Positions 44,591 to 54,841 are shown, counted from the stretch's first letter. The stretch is DNA of 64,000 bases from UBA2705 sp963977125 (GCA_963977125.1 CAXBNJ010000005.1:62001-126000), one strand, 5' to 3'. The notes: generated by a model from the sequence alone, not told the origin. Program-made: numbers and translations.

Positions 44591-46165
44591 TTAAGTAATC
44601 TCTTCACCTAAGTAACGCTCTTTGAAATGGGAAATCAAGAATTCAGGCGAAGGGCCCTTTCCTGTGACATCGCGCATTAACTCATCCGTGTTCATTAAGC
44701 GCCCACGTGAATGCACATATTTATTCAGCCAAGCTGTAATCGGTAAAAAATCACCGCGCTTAATCAAGCCAAAGAAATCAGGTAAATCTTGGCGCATGGT
44801 TTTATAAAACTGTGCGCCCATCATATGCCCCAATGTATAAGATGGGAAATACCCAAATTTAGCGACGAACCAATGCACATCTTGCAATACGCCCTCGCCA
44901 TGATCTTGCGGGGCTATGCCGAGTAAATCATAAGAGCTCTCGGTCCATAATTCAGGCAGTTGATCCACTTCGACCCGTCCTTCAATCAAGTCCCGCTCTA
45001 TGCGATAGCGCAGCAGAACATGCAGGAAGTAAGTCACCTCATCGGCGCGTTTACGATCCACCGTGGTGCGCACATGAGTCTTAATCCCACAGAGGTTATC
45101 AGGGTGTAAAGTCGGATCGCGCATGGTTTGGAACAAGCCTTCAAGACGCGGCGATAAAAATTCGAAAAATTCGTGGGTACGGCCGATAAGCATCTCAACC
45201 AATAAAGCCTGCGATTCTTGCATCGCCGAACCCAAATCAGCCGCCACAGGTTGGTAGCGCCAAGATTTACGCGGTAAGCCTTGAATATACAAGCCGTGAC
45301 CCGCTTCGTGCATAACGCTTTTAAGGCTATCTAAAAAGTTATTAGTATCAACGGTCTTAATCACAAGGCGCGTATCGTCAGGCGTGCCGCCCTCAACCGG
45401 GTTATGACCCGTCTGATACAGGCCGCCACGTTCAAAATCAAAACCAAATAAGCCAAGAACTTCTTCATTCAGCCACATTTGTGAATCAGCGGGGTAACGA
45501 TCAACCAATTGTATCGGCTCAGGTGACAAGCTTTGTCGCTCCATAATACGGGGCAACAGGCCTTTTATCTCGCCCTCAAGTCCTGTGAACCATTTATCAA
45601 TCGTTGAATGGCTAAAGCCAGGGCAGTAATCTTGTAATAAAGCATCATATAAGTCTTCGCCGCCACGCGCTTTGAGTTTTTTCTCTGCGACTCTGCGTTC
45701 AATATCAACAACGCGGCGTAAATGGTCGCGCGCCATATCCCAATCATGGTTTTCAAAAGCAAGGCGGTGACAACGGCGCCCTTCATTGGCGACTTTGGCG
45801 TTATGCTCCATCAAATCATCATCAATTAAGCTATGATCATCATAAACCGCTGCCATTGCCCGTAAATTTGCACGATCCCAATCATCCCAATCAGCACTAT
45901 GATTATCTTCATGGATAAGTGCTTTATCTAATAAATTACGCACTTCTGCATTAATAATATCTTGGTGAATACGGCGATATAAATAGGCAATTTGGTTAAG
46001 GCGGGAGCGATAAGCGCCATCAGGCATCGCCGTCAAAAAATCACGACCTAAAATTTCACCAATAGCTTCCAGTCGCCCAACGTCACGAAAACGCCGTTTC
46101 AATTGCGTATATTGGTCACAAGGATGGAGTTGCTCTTGCTTACTCGAAAGAAGGGTAATGGGCAT
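44591..46165 (-). CDS. M32 family metallocarboxypeptidase
   Basis: This zinc carboxypeptidase of the Taq/Pfu type removes C-terminal residues from peptides. The 524-aa product has the HExxH zinc motif in SVMHEAGHGLYIQGLP. The family-specific blocks DTRLVIKTVDTNNFLDSL, SAMQESQALLVEMLIGR and RKRADEVTYFLHVLLRY are present too. Length is normal. It lies 18 bases upstream of thrC on the same strand and could be transcribed with it. Confidence 0.93.
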   Translation of the reverse strand: MPITLLSSKQEQLHPCDQYTQLKRRFRDVGRLEAIGEILGRDFLTAMPDGAYRSRLNQIAYLYRRIHQDIINAEVRNLLDKALIHEDNHSADWDDWDRANLRAMAAVYDDHSLIDDDLMEHNAKVANEGRRCHRLAFENHDWDMARDHLRRVVDIERRVAEKKLKARGGEDLYDALLQDYCPGFSHSTIDKWFTGLEGEIKGLLPRIMERQSLSPEPIQLVDRYPADSQMWLNEEVLGLFGFDFERGGLYQTGHNPVEGGTPDDTRLVIKTVDTNNFLDSLKSVMHEAGHGLYIQGLPRKSWRYQPVAADLGSAMQESQALLVEMLIGRTHEFFEFLSPRLEGLFQTMRDPTLHPDNLCGIKTHVRTTVDRKRADEVTYFLHVLLRYRIERDLIEGRVEVDQLPELWTESSYDLLGIAPQDHGEGVLQDVHWFVAKFGYFPSYTLGHMMGAQFYKTMRQDLPDFFGLIKRGDFLPITAWLNKYVHSRGRLMNTDELMRDVTGKGPSPEFLISHFKERYLGEEIT

Positions 46166-46286
46166 TGAGGGGTAAAGTCCGTTTTGAAATCCGTAAATTG
46201 AATAATTTAACTCTATTCATTATAGGCTAGATTGGCGGAATGTCTATATATAGAGCGAAATATATATGCACCAATCTTTGCCGTGA

Positions 46287-46844
46287 TTATTTCAAACGCA
46301 AAAAGTCAGGTTGCTGTGATACTTTATAATTTAAACTGGCCACAAGTCCTTCAAAATAGAAAGCCTCTTGATCTGCCAAGACAGCGCTATTGTTAAATAC
46401 AGCGCTAAAATCAATGCTATCTCGATCAGAACTGGCCGTTCCCAAAAATGCATTATCATTACGGCTTGTCGCAAATTTCTTAGGCTGAGCCTCTTTGTAA
46501 TGTATATGCGCATTATACTCATGGGCTGTCGCCATCATAAAGTCTTTAACGTGGGTGCTGATCGCATTCACTTGCGCGGAGCTATAGCCGATAGCTCTTA
46601 ATTCATATAACGCCTTAATCAGGGCTTTGGGATGGGGCTCTTGTAGCGTGACTTGATTATCGCGGGTGATCACAAAACTTTCTAACCAGCGCATGGGGCC
46701 CGTGCGATCGCCCCATGGCTTGACGCTAGATTCATGCCATAATTTGCGTAAGTTACTCACTTTTCCGCCAAGAGTATCTTTCGTTAAGCGGTCTTCGCGT
46801 AAAAATATGATTTTAGAAATGTCTTCTGCATTAAGAGCATTCAT
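46287..46844 (-). CDS. Hypothetical protein
   Basis: Not recognised. The product is 185 aa from ATG 46844 (a GTG at 46856 adds four residues) and soluble, with no signal peptide or membrane segment. It has mixed charge and a short Lys/Glu-rich start (DISKIIFLREDRLTKDTLGG). The second half contains MMATAHEYNAHIHYKEAQ. It lies about 70 bases downstream of another unrecognised gene on the same strand, and the two probably form a small operon. There is no base-composition jump suggesting recent transfer. Confidence 0.55.
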   Translation of the reverse strand: MNALNAEDISKIIFLREDRLTKDTLGGKVSNLRKLWHESSVKPWGDRTGPMRWLESFVITRDNQVTLQEPHPKALIKALYELRAIGYSSAQVNAISTHVKDFMMATAHEYNAHIHYKEAQPKKFATSRNDNAFLGTASSDRDSIDFSAVFNNSAVLADQEAFYFEGLVASLNYKVSQQPDFLRLK

Positions 46845-46915
46845 CGCCGTATACACCTTATATTGAATAGGGGGTCTTATCGCACAGAGCAGAAATTATG
46901 TCAACAAAGATTGCT

Positions 46916-47623
46916 CTAACCGTAATTTCGGCATGCACCCAAACCATTGCGCATAGCAAAGAAATTAGCCATACGTGCCTCGTTTAAATCAGTGATAATT
47001 GAACTGCTATGCCAGCGAGAGCCCATTTTCGATTCTTCACCCATAATATCTGGGTGATCCGTCCCCTTGATAAAGCATAATTGCGAAGGATCGGTTTCAA
47101 TAACATTATTAGGGTCAATGATAACGCGCCTCATCTTGAAATCCGCCTCATTAACGTCTGAAAAATCTTGTCTATACAGCAAAGTTCCGCGTCGACCAAT
47201 AAGGGTCGCGGTCATATGCGTGTCGCATTCATCAATATGCGGAATAGCCGTGCGCATCACGCCGCGCCGCGTAGGCACATATTTCGATGCATCAATATAA
47301 GCGCCGCCGCCAACAACCGCATGAAACACATCAGCAAGTATGGATTCTTTATCTTTAACATCAAAAATGAAATCTTGTTGACCTGCCGTTAAAGAGGCAA
47401 AGGGCGGATACTCACTTGGATGCAAATATTCCAAAAAATCAGCGCATTGATCAATTTCCTCAGCTTTTAGGCCTCTTACAGAGTCGTTAAAAGCGCCAGC
47501 CAAAGGCGATGTCATCAATACCGTATTTATCCGCGCATTACTATAAGCTGCCGCAGCGCCATCAATGTCGTAAGCGACAGCGAGATGCGGATCAAAATTT
47601 GAAATCAGATAAGAACACGGCAC
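46916..47623 (-). CDS. Hypothetical protein, possibly DUF1826-like
   Basis: The 235-aa soluble product starts at GTG 47623. A central block HIDECDTHMTATLIGRRGTL, then a tail with LCFIKGTDHPDIMGEES and a SRWHSS segment, recall the layout of DUF1826 proteins (His-x-Asp followed by Arg-Gly/Tyr and a second His). The match is weak and from memory. No signal peptide or helix is seen. It is upstream of the hypothetical gene ending at 46287, same direction. Confidence 0.5.
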   Translation of the reverse strand: MPCSYLISNFDPHLAVAYDIDGAAAAYSNARINTVLMTSPLAGAFNDSVRGLKAEEIDQCADFLEYLHPSEYPPFASLTAGQQDFIFDVKDKESILADVFHAVVGGGAYIDASKYVPTRRGVMRTAIPHIDECDTHMTATLIGRRGTLLYRQDFSDVNEADFKMRRVIIDPNNVIETDPSQLCFIKGTDHPDIMGEESKMGSRWHSSSIITDLNEARMANFFAMRNGLGACRNYG

Positions 47624-47783
47624 GTTAACACACTCTTTTTATCGTAATAAATATCAGGCGCAAATATAAGCCTAAAAACTTTAATATGCAAATAGATTCA
47701 CTTGTGCAGCGCGCTAATAAGCGCAGAAAATGGAGTTTTTTATACTGGATGTAAAGACAGTATAGGTGCATTAAAGATGCATA

Positions 47784-48869
47784 TTAAACACTTTGAACCG
47801 ACACGCCCCACGCCTCAAGAAGTCGATTATTATCCTGCGGCATCCCAAGCGTTACGCGGATAGAGCGCGGTATTTGTCCTGACATATCACGCAGTATAAT
47901 GCCGCAATCCGCAGCTTTTTTCATCATCACAGCAGGGTCTTTGACCTGCACCAATAAAAAATTCGTAGCTGAGGGCCAAATTTTATCAACATCTAAGCTA
48001 CCTTTTAACGCAAGACTCATACGTTCGCGTTCATCAATAATGATATTGCGCATGTTTTGTAGCTGGGTTTGGTGTTCACTGGATAGCGCCCGCAGCGCGA
48101 CGTCCATTGACGGGCGTGCCATAGGATATGCGGGCAGCACTTTGCGCAGCATCGCAATAACAGCTGTATGCCCAATTGCACAGCCCAAACGTATCCCGGC
48201 TAAAGCCCGCGCTTTTGACATGGTTCTTAATAAAATTAATTGCGGATTAAACGGCAGTAATTGCAACAGTTTTTGTTGATCATGATATTCAATATAGGCC
48301 TCATCAACAACAACTATCGCGTTGCTCTTTTGAATAATCTCAACTAAATCGACCATATCTATAATCGTTCCTGTCGGGTTATTAGGCGAGCATAAAAACA
48401 CCACTTTAACCGATGATTTAGGCCCTATCTGCGCGAGAATAGCGGCTTTGTTAACGGCAAAATTAAAGGGGTCAAGTGACACTGAAATGACTTTGGTTGC
48501 ATTTACAGCCGCATGCTGGGCATACATACCAAAAGTCGGCGGCGTTATGATTATCGAGTCATCACTGCCCGGATTACAAAAAGTCCGAATAATAATATCA
48601 ATCGCCTCATCTGAGCCGCGCGACATCATAATATTATCGGGTTTCACGCGATATAATTCTGCGAGCTTGTTTAAAACAGCGGGGGGCTGCTGAGAATCAT
48701 AACGGTTCAAATTTTCGCCCCCAGGAAAAGGCTCAACAGGCGCTTCATTTGCATCTAGATATAAATCCTGAACGCCCTCACCATCACTCGCAAGGGAGCG
48801 CGCAGAACTATATGCATTCATTGCCGCTATATCTGCGCGTACCAAGTTTAAAACTTCACTTAATTCCAT
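47784..48869 (-). CDS. hisC: Histidinol-phosphate aminotransferase (or related class II aminotransferase)
   Basis: HisC is a PLP enzyme that acts late in histidine synthesis and can also serve tyrosine and phenylalanine synthesis. The 361-aa product has DLYLDANEAPVEPFPGG at the substrate end, SRGSDEAIDIIIRTFC, FLCSPNNPTGTI and VVVDEAYIEY. The PLP lysine lies in RTMSKARALAGIRLG, and the C-terminus reads GIILRDMSGQIPRSIRVTLG. ATG 48869 has AAGGA ten bases before it; the frame also opens at ATG 48878. No other his genes are nearby. Substrate specificity is by family. Confidence 0.9.
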   Translation of the reverse strand: MELSEVLNLVRADIAAMNAYSSARSLASDGEGVQDLYLDANEAPVEPFPGGENLNRYDSQQPPAVLNKLAELYRVKPDNIMMSRGSDEAIDIIIRTFCNPGSDDSIIITPPTFGMYAQHAAVNATKVISVSLDPFNFAVNKAAILAQIGPKSSVKVVFLCSPNNPTGTIIDMVDLVEIIQKSNAIVVVDEAYIEYHDQQKLLQLLPFNPQLILLRTMSKARALAGIRLGCAIGHTAVIAMLRKVLPAYPMARPSMDVALRALSSEHQTQLQNMRNIIIDERERMSLALKGSLDVDKIWPSATNFLLVQVKDPAVMMKKAADCGIILRDMSGQIPRSIRVTLGMPQDNNRLLEAWGVSVQSV

Positions 48870-48972
48870 TGCCTGCATTCCTTAAAAGATCACTCAGGTA
48901 ATACTATATCAAAACTCTATTCCTTAGCCAAATTGAAAGACAAACCAAACAGAAAAGAAAATTTCAAAAAAA

Positions 48973-48998
48973 AGGCCAGCACATATATATGCTGGCCT
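48973..48998 (-). terminator. Rho-independent terminator after the acyl-CoA dehydrogenase
   Basis: Minus strand: AGGCCAGCA / TGCTGGCCT stem (nine pairs), then eight T (A 48966-48973 on the plus strand). It lies 39 bases after the stop of the 49037 gene. Confidence 0.9.
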
Positions 48999-49036
48999 GT
49001 CTTTGAATGTATAGATTTATCTGAACGTCTAAATAC

Positions 49037-51280
49037 TTAACGCGCCCAAGAGAGTTTAGGTTCACGATATTCGCTCGCCTCGACCTCATCGACATTGACT
49101 ACGCGCATGCGCGCCGCGTAAACATCAAGCAACGTATTGCCTTCCTCTTGCGTTAATGCGCCCAAGCTAATCGCATTGGCAATGCGGTCTTCAAATTGTT
49201 CGCTCGGCTTAAGTCCCGATTGACGATCTGCCTTATTAAGCTTCGCTTCAAGATCTTGTGAAGCCAGCGCCCCTTCAAATGCAAATTTAAGGTCAGCCAC
49301 AGGGCCGCCCGCTGTTTTCGGGAAATACACTTCTTCGGTTAAAAGCCCCAAAGCTTCGCCATTTGTGCTTAATGATTTGGTGATTTCATCTTGCAATTTA
49401 CCTGACGGTTTTGCATGGCGATGGCCAAAAGTGAATGAAACAATTTTCAACGGTATGCGCAGCCACGAAGTTAATGGATAAGTATCCTTGGATAGCACAT
49501 CATGCAAAGCTTCATTCGCTTTATTAAGGCTGTCTTCAATAGCATAACGTGCCATAGGCAGCTCTGCTTGGTTCGCGCCGCGTTTCTCATATTGGCGGAT
49601 GCTCGCTGAAGCAATAAATAAATTAGACAATACATCGCCAAATTTAGCCGATGCGCGCTCTTTAAACTTCAAAGAAGCCCCCATAATCGTTGAGGTCGGA
49701 TTGGCCACAGCATTAAAAGAGGCACTGATTTGATCAATACGATGCGCATAATCACGCATTTCTTTACTTAGATCACCCTTAGAACTAAATAAACGCTTCA
49801 AACCAGAATTGGCATAAAGGCTACGCGCTGCACTAACAAATTGAGAGCCGACAAGCTTACCAATTATCTTCGTTGATTCCCATGCTTGCTCATTTTGTAC
49901 CGCCTGTTGCAACGGTTGGAAATAAGGGTGCAAACGATAGCTGCCTTGACCAAAGATCAACATATTGCGCGTTAAGATATTCGCACCCTCAACAGTAATC
50001 GCCACAGGAATACCTAAATACCCTGATTGCGTATAATTGCTCGGCCCAGAAATAATCGCCTTACCAGCCTGTACATCCATGCCGTTAGTCACCGCATCGC
50101 GGCCAAGCTCTGTGGCGTGGTATTTGGCAATGGCTGAAGGAATAGCTGGCTTCTCACCACTATCGACCAAATCAAGCGTTGTATCTTTAAGCGCGCGTAT
50201 TGCGTATGTATTGCCAGCTTGTTGCGCTATTTTCTCAGACACGCCTTCAAAATTTCTAATGGGCGTGCCGAATTGTTGGCGCACAGAAGAATAAGCGGTT
50301 GTTGTATAGGTCTGATATTGACCCGCAGCAGAGGCTAAAGACGGCAATGAATTGGCGCGGCCCTCTGATAAGCATTCCACCAACATGCGCCAGCCTTTTC
50401 CTGCATTTTCAGGCCCGCCCACAATTGAATTTACAGGGACAATAACGTCATTGCCACGTGTCGGGCCATTCATAAAGGCCATATTCATTGCGCGATGACG
50501 TTTACCAATTTCAACGCCATCTGTATTTGTAGGAATAAGTGACACCGTAATGCCCGGTTTTTCACCTTGACCAAGTAAATTATCAGGATCTTCTAAATGA
50601 TAAGCAAGACCAAGAACGCTCGCGATAGGCGCCAAGGTAATATAACGCTTATTCCATGACAGACTAATCACAGCTTCACCCGTCTCTGGGTCTTTTTTAA
50701 CAATGCCCTTGGCTTGAATGTTACCAGCATCAGAACCAGCATTAGGCTCCGTTAATGCAAAACACGGCACGTCTTTGCCGCGTGCCAAATTTTTCAAATA
50801 GGCGTCTTTTTGTTCTTGCGTGCCGTAATGAGAAAGCAACTCGCCGGGGCCTAATGAATTGGGCACCATCACACTTACCGCCGCGCTCCAACTCCGCGTA
50901 GAGATTTTTGTAACAACAGCCGAGCGCGCACGCGCCGAAAAACCAAGGCCGTCATATTCCTTGGAGATCAACATCCCCAAAAAGCCTTTATCTTTAATAA
51001 ACTGCCATGCTTCGGCAGGCAGATCACCCGCTTCTTCAATTTTATAATCAACGAGCATTTCGCACAGCTCTTCTGTTTCATTATCGAGGAAAGATTGCTC
51101 TTCTGCCGTAAAACCATCCGTTTTATAGCCATTAACTATCGCCGACCAGTCAGGTGAGCCATTATATAAAGAGGCTTCTAACGCGCTGGTTGTGCCTGCG
51201 TCTAGAGCTTCTTGCTCAGTTCTTGATACGGGCGGCATAAGCTTTTTTAAGGCATTGAGGTAGCTTGTTCTGATCGACAT
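49037..51280 (-). CDS. fadE: Acyl-CoA dehydrogenase, FadE type
   Basis: FadE carries out the first oxidation step of fatty-acid beta-oxidation. The 747-aa product holds the acyl-CoA dehydrogenase core (FALTEPNAGSDAGNIQAKG, MAFMNGPTRGNDVIVPVNSI, QFGTPIRNFEGVSEKIAQ) and a long C-terminal extension (DUF1974-like) found in FadE. The N-terminal membrane helices of Escherichia FadE are absent. Start: ATG 51280 follows GGGAG by nine bases; a GTG at 51295 gives a longer frame but overlaps this site. The gene stands alone and is followed by a strong terminator. Confidence 0.9.
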   Translation of the reverse strand: MSIRTSYLNALKKLMPPVSRTEQEALDAGTTSALEASLYNGSPDWSAIVNGYKTDGFTAEEQSFLDNETEELCEMLVDYKIEEAGDLPAEAWQFIKDKGFLGMLISKEYDGLGFSARARSAVVTKISTRSWSAAVSVMVPNSLGPGELLSHYGTQEQKDAYLKNLARGKDVPCFALTEPNAGSDAGNIQAKGIVKKDPETGEAVISLSWNKRYITLAPIASVLGLAYHLEDPDNLLGQGEKPGITVSLIPTNTDGVEIGKRHRAMNMAFMNGPTRGNDVIVPVNSIVGGPENAGKGWRMLVECLSEGRANSLPSLASAAGQYQTYTTTAYSSVRQQFGTPIRNFEGVSEKIAQQAGNTYAIRALKDTTLDLVDSGEKPAIPSAIAKYHATELGRDAVTNGMDVQAGKAIISGPSNYTQSGYLGIPVAITVEGANILTRNMLIFGQGSYRLHPYFQPLQQAVQNEQAWESTKIIGKLVGSQFVSAARSLYANSGLKRLFSSKGDLSKEMRDYAHRIDQISASFNAVANPTSTIMGASLKFKERASAKFGDVLSNLFIASASIRQYEKRGANQAELPMARYAIEDSLNKANEALHDVLSKDTYPLTSWLRIPLKIVSFTFGHRHAKPSGKLQDEITKSLSTNGEALGLLTEEVYFPKTAGGPVADLKFAFEGALASQDLEAKLNKADRQSGLKPSEQFEDRIANAISLGALTQEEGNTLLDVYAARMRVVNVDEVEASEYREPKLSWAR

Positions 51281-51640
51281 GTTGAGTACTCCCACTTATG
51301 ATTATCTTGAAGCTTATCAGTTTATTTTTGCTGCGCGTTAATCTAAATAAGCGCAGTTCATTTATACATTTTAAGTATCTTTCTTTAATAAGCCATAAGA
51401 CTTTGGCAGTTATTATGGCCAAGGTCAATAAGACTCCCCCTCTTTATAGGCAGCTTTCTATGCGCCACCGCCTAAGTTGAGAATTTGCCAAGAGTAACCA
51501 TATTTATGACCTCGCCTTAAAGGCCACGCACCAACAGATATGATAAACACCGTGAAAGCCTTGACATATTGTTACGAATAGACTTAATTAGAGGCATAAA
51601 AATAAAAAAATGCTTAAAAAAATGCTCAGGGAAAAATTTA
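51281..51640 (+). promoter_or_regulatory. ftsH upstream region with promoter-like TTGACA
   Basis: In this 360-bp gap TTGACA (51561-51566) is followed by a 17-base spacer and TTAATT (51584-51589), 50 bases before ATG 51641. CCTTGACA also fits the -35 of heat-shock (RpoH) promoters, which often drive ftsH. The left part, toward the fadE start, holds nothing I can name apart from a leftward promoter that must exist for fadE. Confidence 0.45.
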
Positions 51641-53938
51641 ATGACCGATACAAATACGCCACAAAACCCTCCATCCGATAGCTCATCTGATAAGCAACCC
51701 GCAAAAGATCAGAAGCCCGGCTTCGTAAAAAGAAATTGGGTTTATTTGTTAATGCTGAGTGCATTGGGTGGTTACTATGTTCATAATTTTAATGAGGCTG
51801 CAAATAATGCGCCGATTGAATTTGACCTCATCACACCAACTGAGCTTAATTCACAAATCAATATGGGTGATATTAAATCAGCTGAAATTGAAATGATTGA
51901 TGGTCAATATGTGGTCACAGGTACTTACGCCTCAAAAGCCGATAAAAAAGCCCTCGCCGACAAAGAAACGCTTGATGAAGACGCGTTAAAAGAAGGCAGT
52001 AAATTCAAAGCCTTTGCACCGCTCGGCTCAGGCATAAAATCAATACTCGAACAAAATAAAATCCCTACGGAATCTATTCATCACGACGCAAGCAAAGAAC
52101 GTCGCCTTGATGTCATCACCATTGATGATTTAGAGGATCTGATCGAACAAGATCAAGTCACACAAATAGCCTATCTTGACGTCACCGATGTCACAAATTT
52201 TTACGGCACATATAAAGTCAATGCAAAATTCGGCACAGAAGAAATTCCCTTCTTTAGCCAAGAAAGCGCCAAATACACAGACAATATCATAAAAAAAATT
52301 GATGAAGCTGAACCTAAAATAAAACGCTACCCTATTGAAGCAGATAAAAGTGGCTGGTTTTCGCAGAATGCTATGTCGATTGCTATATTCGGTCTGTTTG
52401 CCCTGATCTTTTTTGGCCCTCGCTTTTTGAATAAAGGTGCTGGCGGCGCTACGCATAAAAAATATATGCCCAATGACCCAGAATTAGATGTCCGTTTTGA
52501 TGACGTTCAAGGCATTGATCACGCAAAAACAAGCGTGCAGCAAATCGTGCGCTACTTAAAAGACCCTAAAAAACTACAAAGCATGGGCGCACAGCCGCCT
52601 AAAGGTGCTTTATTAATGGGCCCACCGGGCACTGGTAAAACGATGCTCGCCAAAGCCGTTGCCGCAGAAGCTGGCGTACCCTTTATTAGTATTTCAGGCT
52701 CTGACTTTATTGAAATGTTCGTTGGTGTTGGCGCAAAACGTGCGCGCGCTTTATTTGATGATGCGAAGAAAAGCGCACCATGCGTTATTTTCATTGATGA
52801 AATTGATGCCATTGGCGGTAATCGCGGCAATAGCTTCACCAATGGCGGCAGTGAACAGCAGCAAACCTTAACTCAAATGCTCACCGCCATGGATGGCTTT
52901 GGTGCAGATTCAGGCGTTGTTGTGCTTGCCGCGACGAACCGCCCTGAATCGCTTGACCCAGCCTTGATGCGCGCGGGTCGTTTTGATCGTAAAATTGAAG
53001 TTAACGTCCCAGACCTCGCAGGACGCGTTGCGATTTTGAAACAATATCTTAAAAAGGCCGCATGCACGGATGATATCAATGTCGATATTATCGCTAAATC
53101 CGTCCCTAACGCTTCTGGCGCAGACCTTAAAAACCTTGTCAATGAAGCGCTAATGATCGCCGAAGCGGCTGGGCGCGACGCGGCAAGCATGGCTGATTTT
53201 GCCCAAGCCCGTGATGATATTAAGTTTGGCGCCAAAAAGAATTTTGACGTTACCGAAGAAGAGCGCCGCTTAACCTGCGACCATGAAGCGGGTCATGCGA
53301 CGGTCATGAAGTTCACAAAAGGGTCAAACCCGATTCTCAAAGCCACGGCAGTTCCACGCGCAAACGCATTGGGCATGGTTGAAACTTACGCCAATGGTGA
53401 TATGACCTCTTACAATAAGCAGCAATTACTCGCCTTGATGGATGCCTTTATGGGTGGGCGTATTGCCGAAGAAATCTGCCATGGCGAAGATTACGTCACA
53501 ACAGGTGCATCTCATGACATTAAAATGGCAACCTATATAGCGCGTGAGATGGTGCTTAAATGGGGCTTTTCAAAATTTGGTATGCAAAACTTCACAGAAG
53601 AACAGCAAGCCACCTTTTTAAGCGCAGGCTCTTCTTCTCTCGTGGCGATGTCCAATGAACAACAAATGGAGCTCGACGGAGAAATCAACACGCTCATTAA
53701 AGAATCAAATGAACGTGCGCGCACATTGCTAGAAATTCATCGCGCTGAACATCAAGCCATTTCAAATGCTTTATATGATTATGAATCAATATCTGGCGCT
53801 GAAATTGATGTTTTATGCGAAGGCGGCCTGCTTACGCGCAAGCCAACAGAAGCATCCAATGATAATAAATCCGCTGCGCCTAAACGCTCTGGCGGAGACA
53901 ATAATAAGCCCGGTGACATGAAAATGCGCCTTGGTTAG
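51641..53938 (+). CDS. ftsH: FtsH-type membrane AAA+ zinc protease with an enlarged periplasmic region
   Basis: FtsH forms a hexamer in the inner membrane that pulls out and digests membrane and short-lived proteins. Start ATG 51641 follows AGGGA (the frame opens earlier, at 51569). The 765-aa product has TM1 at about 33-48, a periplasmic region to about 240 and TM2 (MSIAIFGLFALIFFG). The AAA domain has Walker A GPPGTGKT at about 326, IFIDEIDAIGG and the second region of homology. The protease domain has HEAGH at about 548. All catalytic motifs look intact. The periplasmic region is about 190 residues against about 75 usually, and appears to hold two FtsH_ext-like copies. It is not next to tilS or folP, so it may be an extra FtsH. 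Confidence 0.93.
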   Translation: MTDTNTPQNPPSDSSSDKQPAKDQKPGFVKRNWVYLLMLSALGGYYVHNFNEAANNAPIEFDLITPTELNSQINMGDIKSAEIEMIDGQYVVTGTYASKADKKALADKETLDEDALKEGSKFKAFAPLGSGIKSILEQNKIPTESIHHDASKERRLDVITIDDLEDLIEQDQVTQIAYLDVTDVTNFYGTYKVNAKFGTEEIPFFSQESAKYTDNIIKKIDEAEPKIKRYPIEADKSGWFSQNAMSIAIFGLFALIFFGPRFLNKGAGGATHKKYMPNDPELDVRFDDVQGIDHAKTSVQQIVRYLKDPKKLQSMGAQPPKGALLMGPPGTGKTMLAKAVAAEAGVPFISISGSDFIEMFVGVGAKRARALFDDAKKSAPCVIFIDEIDAIGGNRGNSFTNGGSEQQQTLTQMLTAMDGFGADSGVVVLAATNRPESLDPALMRAGRFDRKIEVNVPDLAGRVAILKQYLKKAACTDDINVDIIAKSVPNASGADLKNLVNEALMIAEAAGRDAASMADFAQARDDIKFGAKKNFDVTEEERRLTCDHEAGHATVMKFTKGSNPILKATAVPRANALGMVETYANGDMTSYNKQQLLALMDAFMGGRIAEEICHGEDYVTTGASHDIKMATYIAREMVLKWGFSKFGMQNFTEEQQATFLSAGSSSLVAMSNEQQMELDGEINTLIKESNERARTLLEIHRAEHQAISNALYDYESISGAEIDVLCEGGLLTRKPTEASNDNKSAAPKRSGGDNNKPGDMKMRLG

Positions 53939-53996
53939 GCTGAAATTATAAAGCGAAGCCGCATTAAAAAAGCGCGGCACGCATTGGGGAAAGACT

Positions 53997-54647
53997 TCAC
54001 GGCATCAGTTCACTAACTGGTGCCGCTTCTTTATCCGCTATCTCTAATGCTTCATTTTTCAGACGCAAAGCCTTGCGCCGCCAGATAATGAACCCCATAA
54101 AGCCCCATTCAGTGAGCATTAAAAACACAGGGTAGAACAGAACCACGATACCGAAATGCGGCACGGTAAACAGCGTAAAAAAGTAACGCAGCCCTGCCCA
54201 AAAGTAAGAATTAGGCGGTTCAGAGGATGGATCAACATAGGTTTTGCGCACAGTCGGGTAAAAAGTCAGCATATCAATGATAATAATCAGCACAAGCGTG
54301 ATTAACGGGTCTTTTGTAGCCATCCAGACAGGGATTAACGCCAAAGCCGCTAAAAAGGCCGCCCAATCACTGCGCGTTATCTTCTTTTCGCCGTAAAATA
54401 AGGATAAAAACGCGATAAACAAGCACGTTGCCGAGACAAAAGCCAAAACATAAGTTGAAAATCCGCCACCCAGTGAATATTGCGCGTAAGCGCCAATCCC
54501 AACAATCAGCCCCCAATTCGTCCAACTGAATAAATGCGGGCGGGTTTCGCCTTTGAATATTGACGTTAAATAAAGCCCATAGCGCACCAAAGACACCGCA
54601 ACCGCCAAAATCGCAAACAGGCCTGCACGGCTTAATAATTCTTCCAT
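53997..54647 (-). CDS. Multi-pass membrane protein of unknown function
   Basis: Not recognised. The 216-aa product has about six or seven hydrophobic segments across residues 8-200, with recurring aromatic motifs (PHLFSWTNWGLIVGIGAYAQ, and FYPTVRKTYVDPSSEPPNSY after the fifth segment). The layout loosely recalls PQ-loop or SWEET-like transporters, where a Pro-x-x-x-Lys/Arg-Thr motif precedes a helix, but no Pro-Gln pair is seen. It lies between ftsH and the methyltransferase gene, which both run rightward, and is transcribed alone in the opposite direction. Confidence 0.6.
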   Translation of the reverse strand: MEELLSRAGLFAILAVAVSLVRYGLYLTSIFKGETRPHLFSWTNWGLIVGIGAYAQYSLGGGFSTYVLAFVSATCLFIAFLSLFYGEKKITRSDWAAFLAALALIPVWMATKDPLITLVLIIIIDMLTFYPTVRKTYVDPSSEPPNSYFWAGLRYFFTLFTVPHFGIVVLFYPVFLMLTEWGFMGFIIWRRKALRLKNEALEIADKEAAPVSELMP

Positions 54648-54841
54648 ATACTCAAATCCTTTACAGCGCCTTTATATCGATATCACGACGACAACTCGTT
54701 TACCAAAAACATACTATAGGTGAATTTAGATTTAGCATAAACAAATCCTTCCGCGCGCTTGTCTTCATTATCTTTGTACGATAAAGTTTTAAGATAAAGA
54801 TCGCCGCCCCCTCATAGACACATGCAAATAAGGCTAATAAA

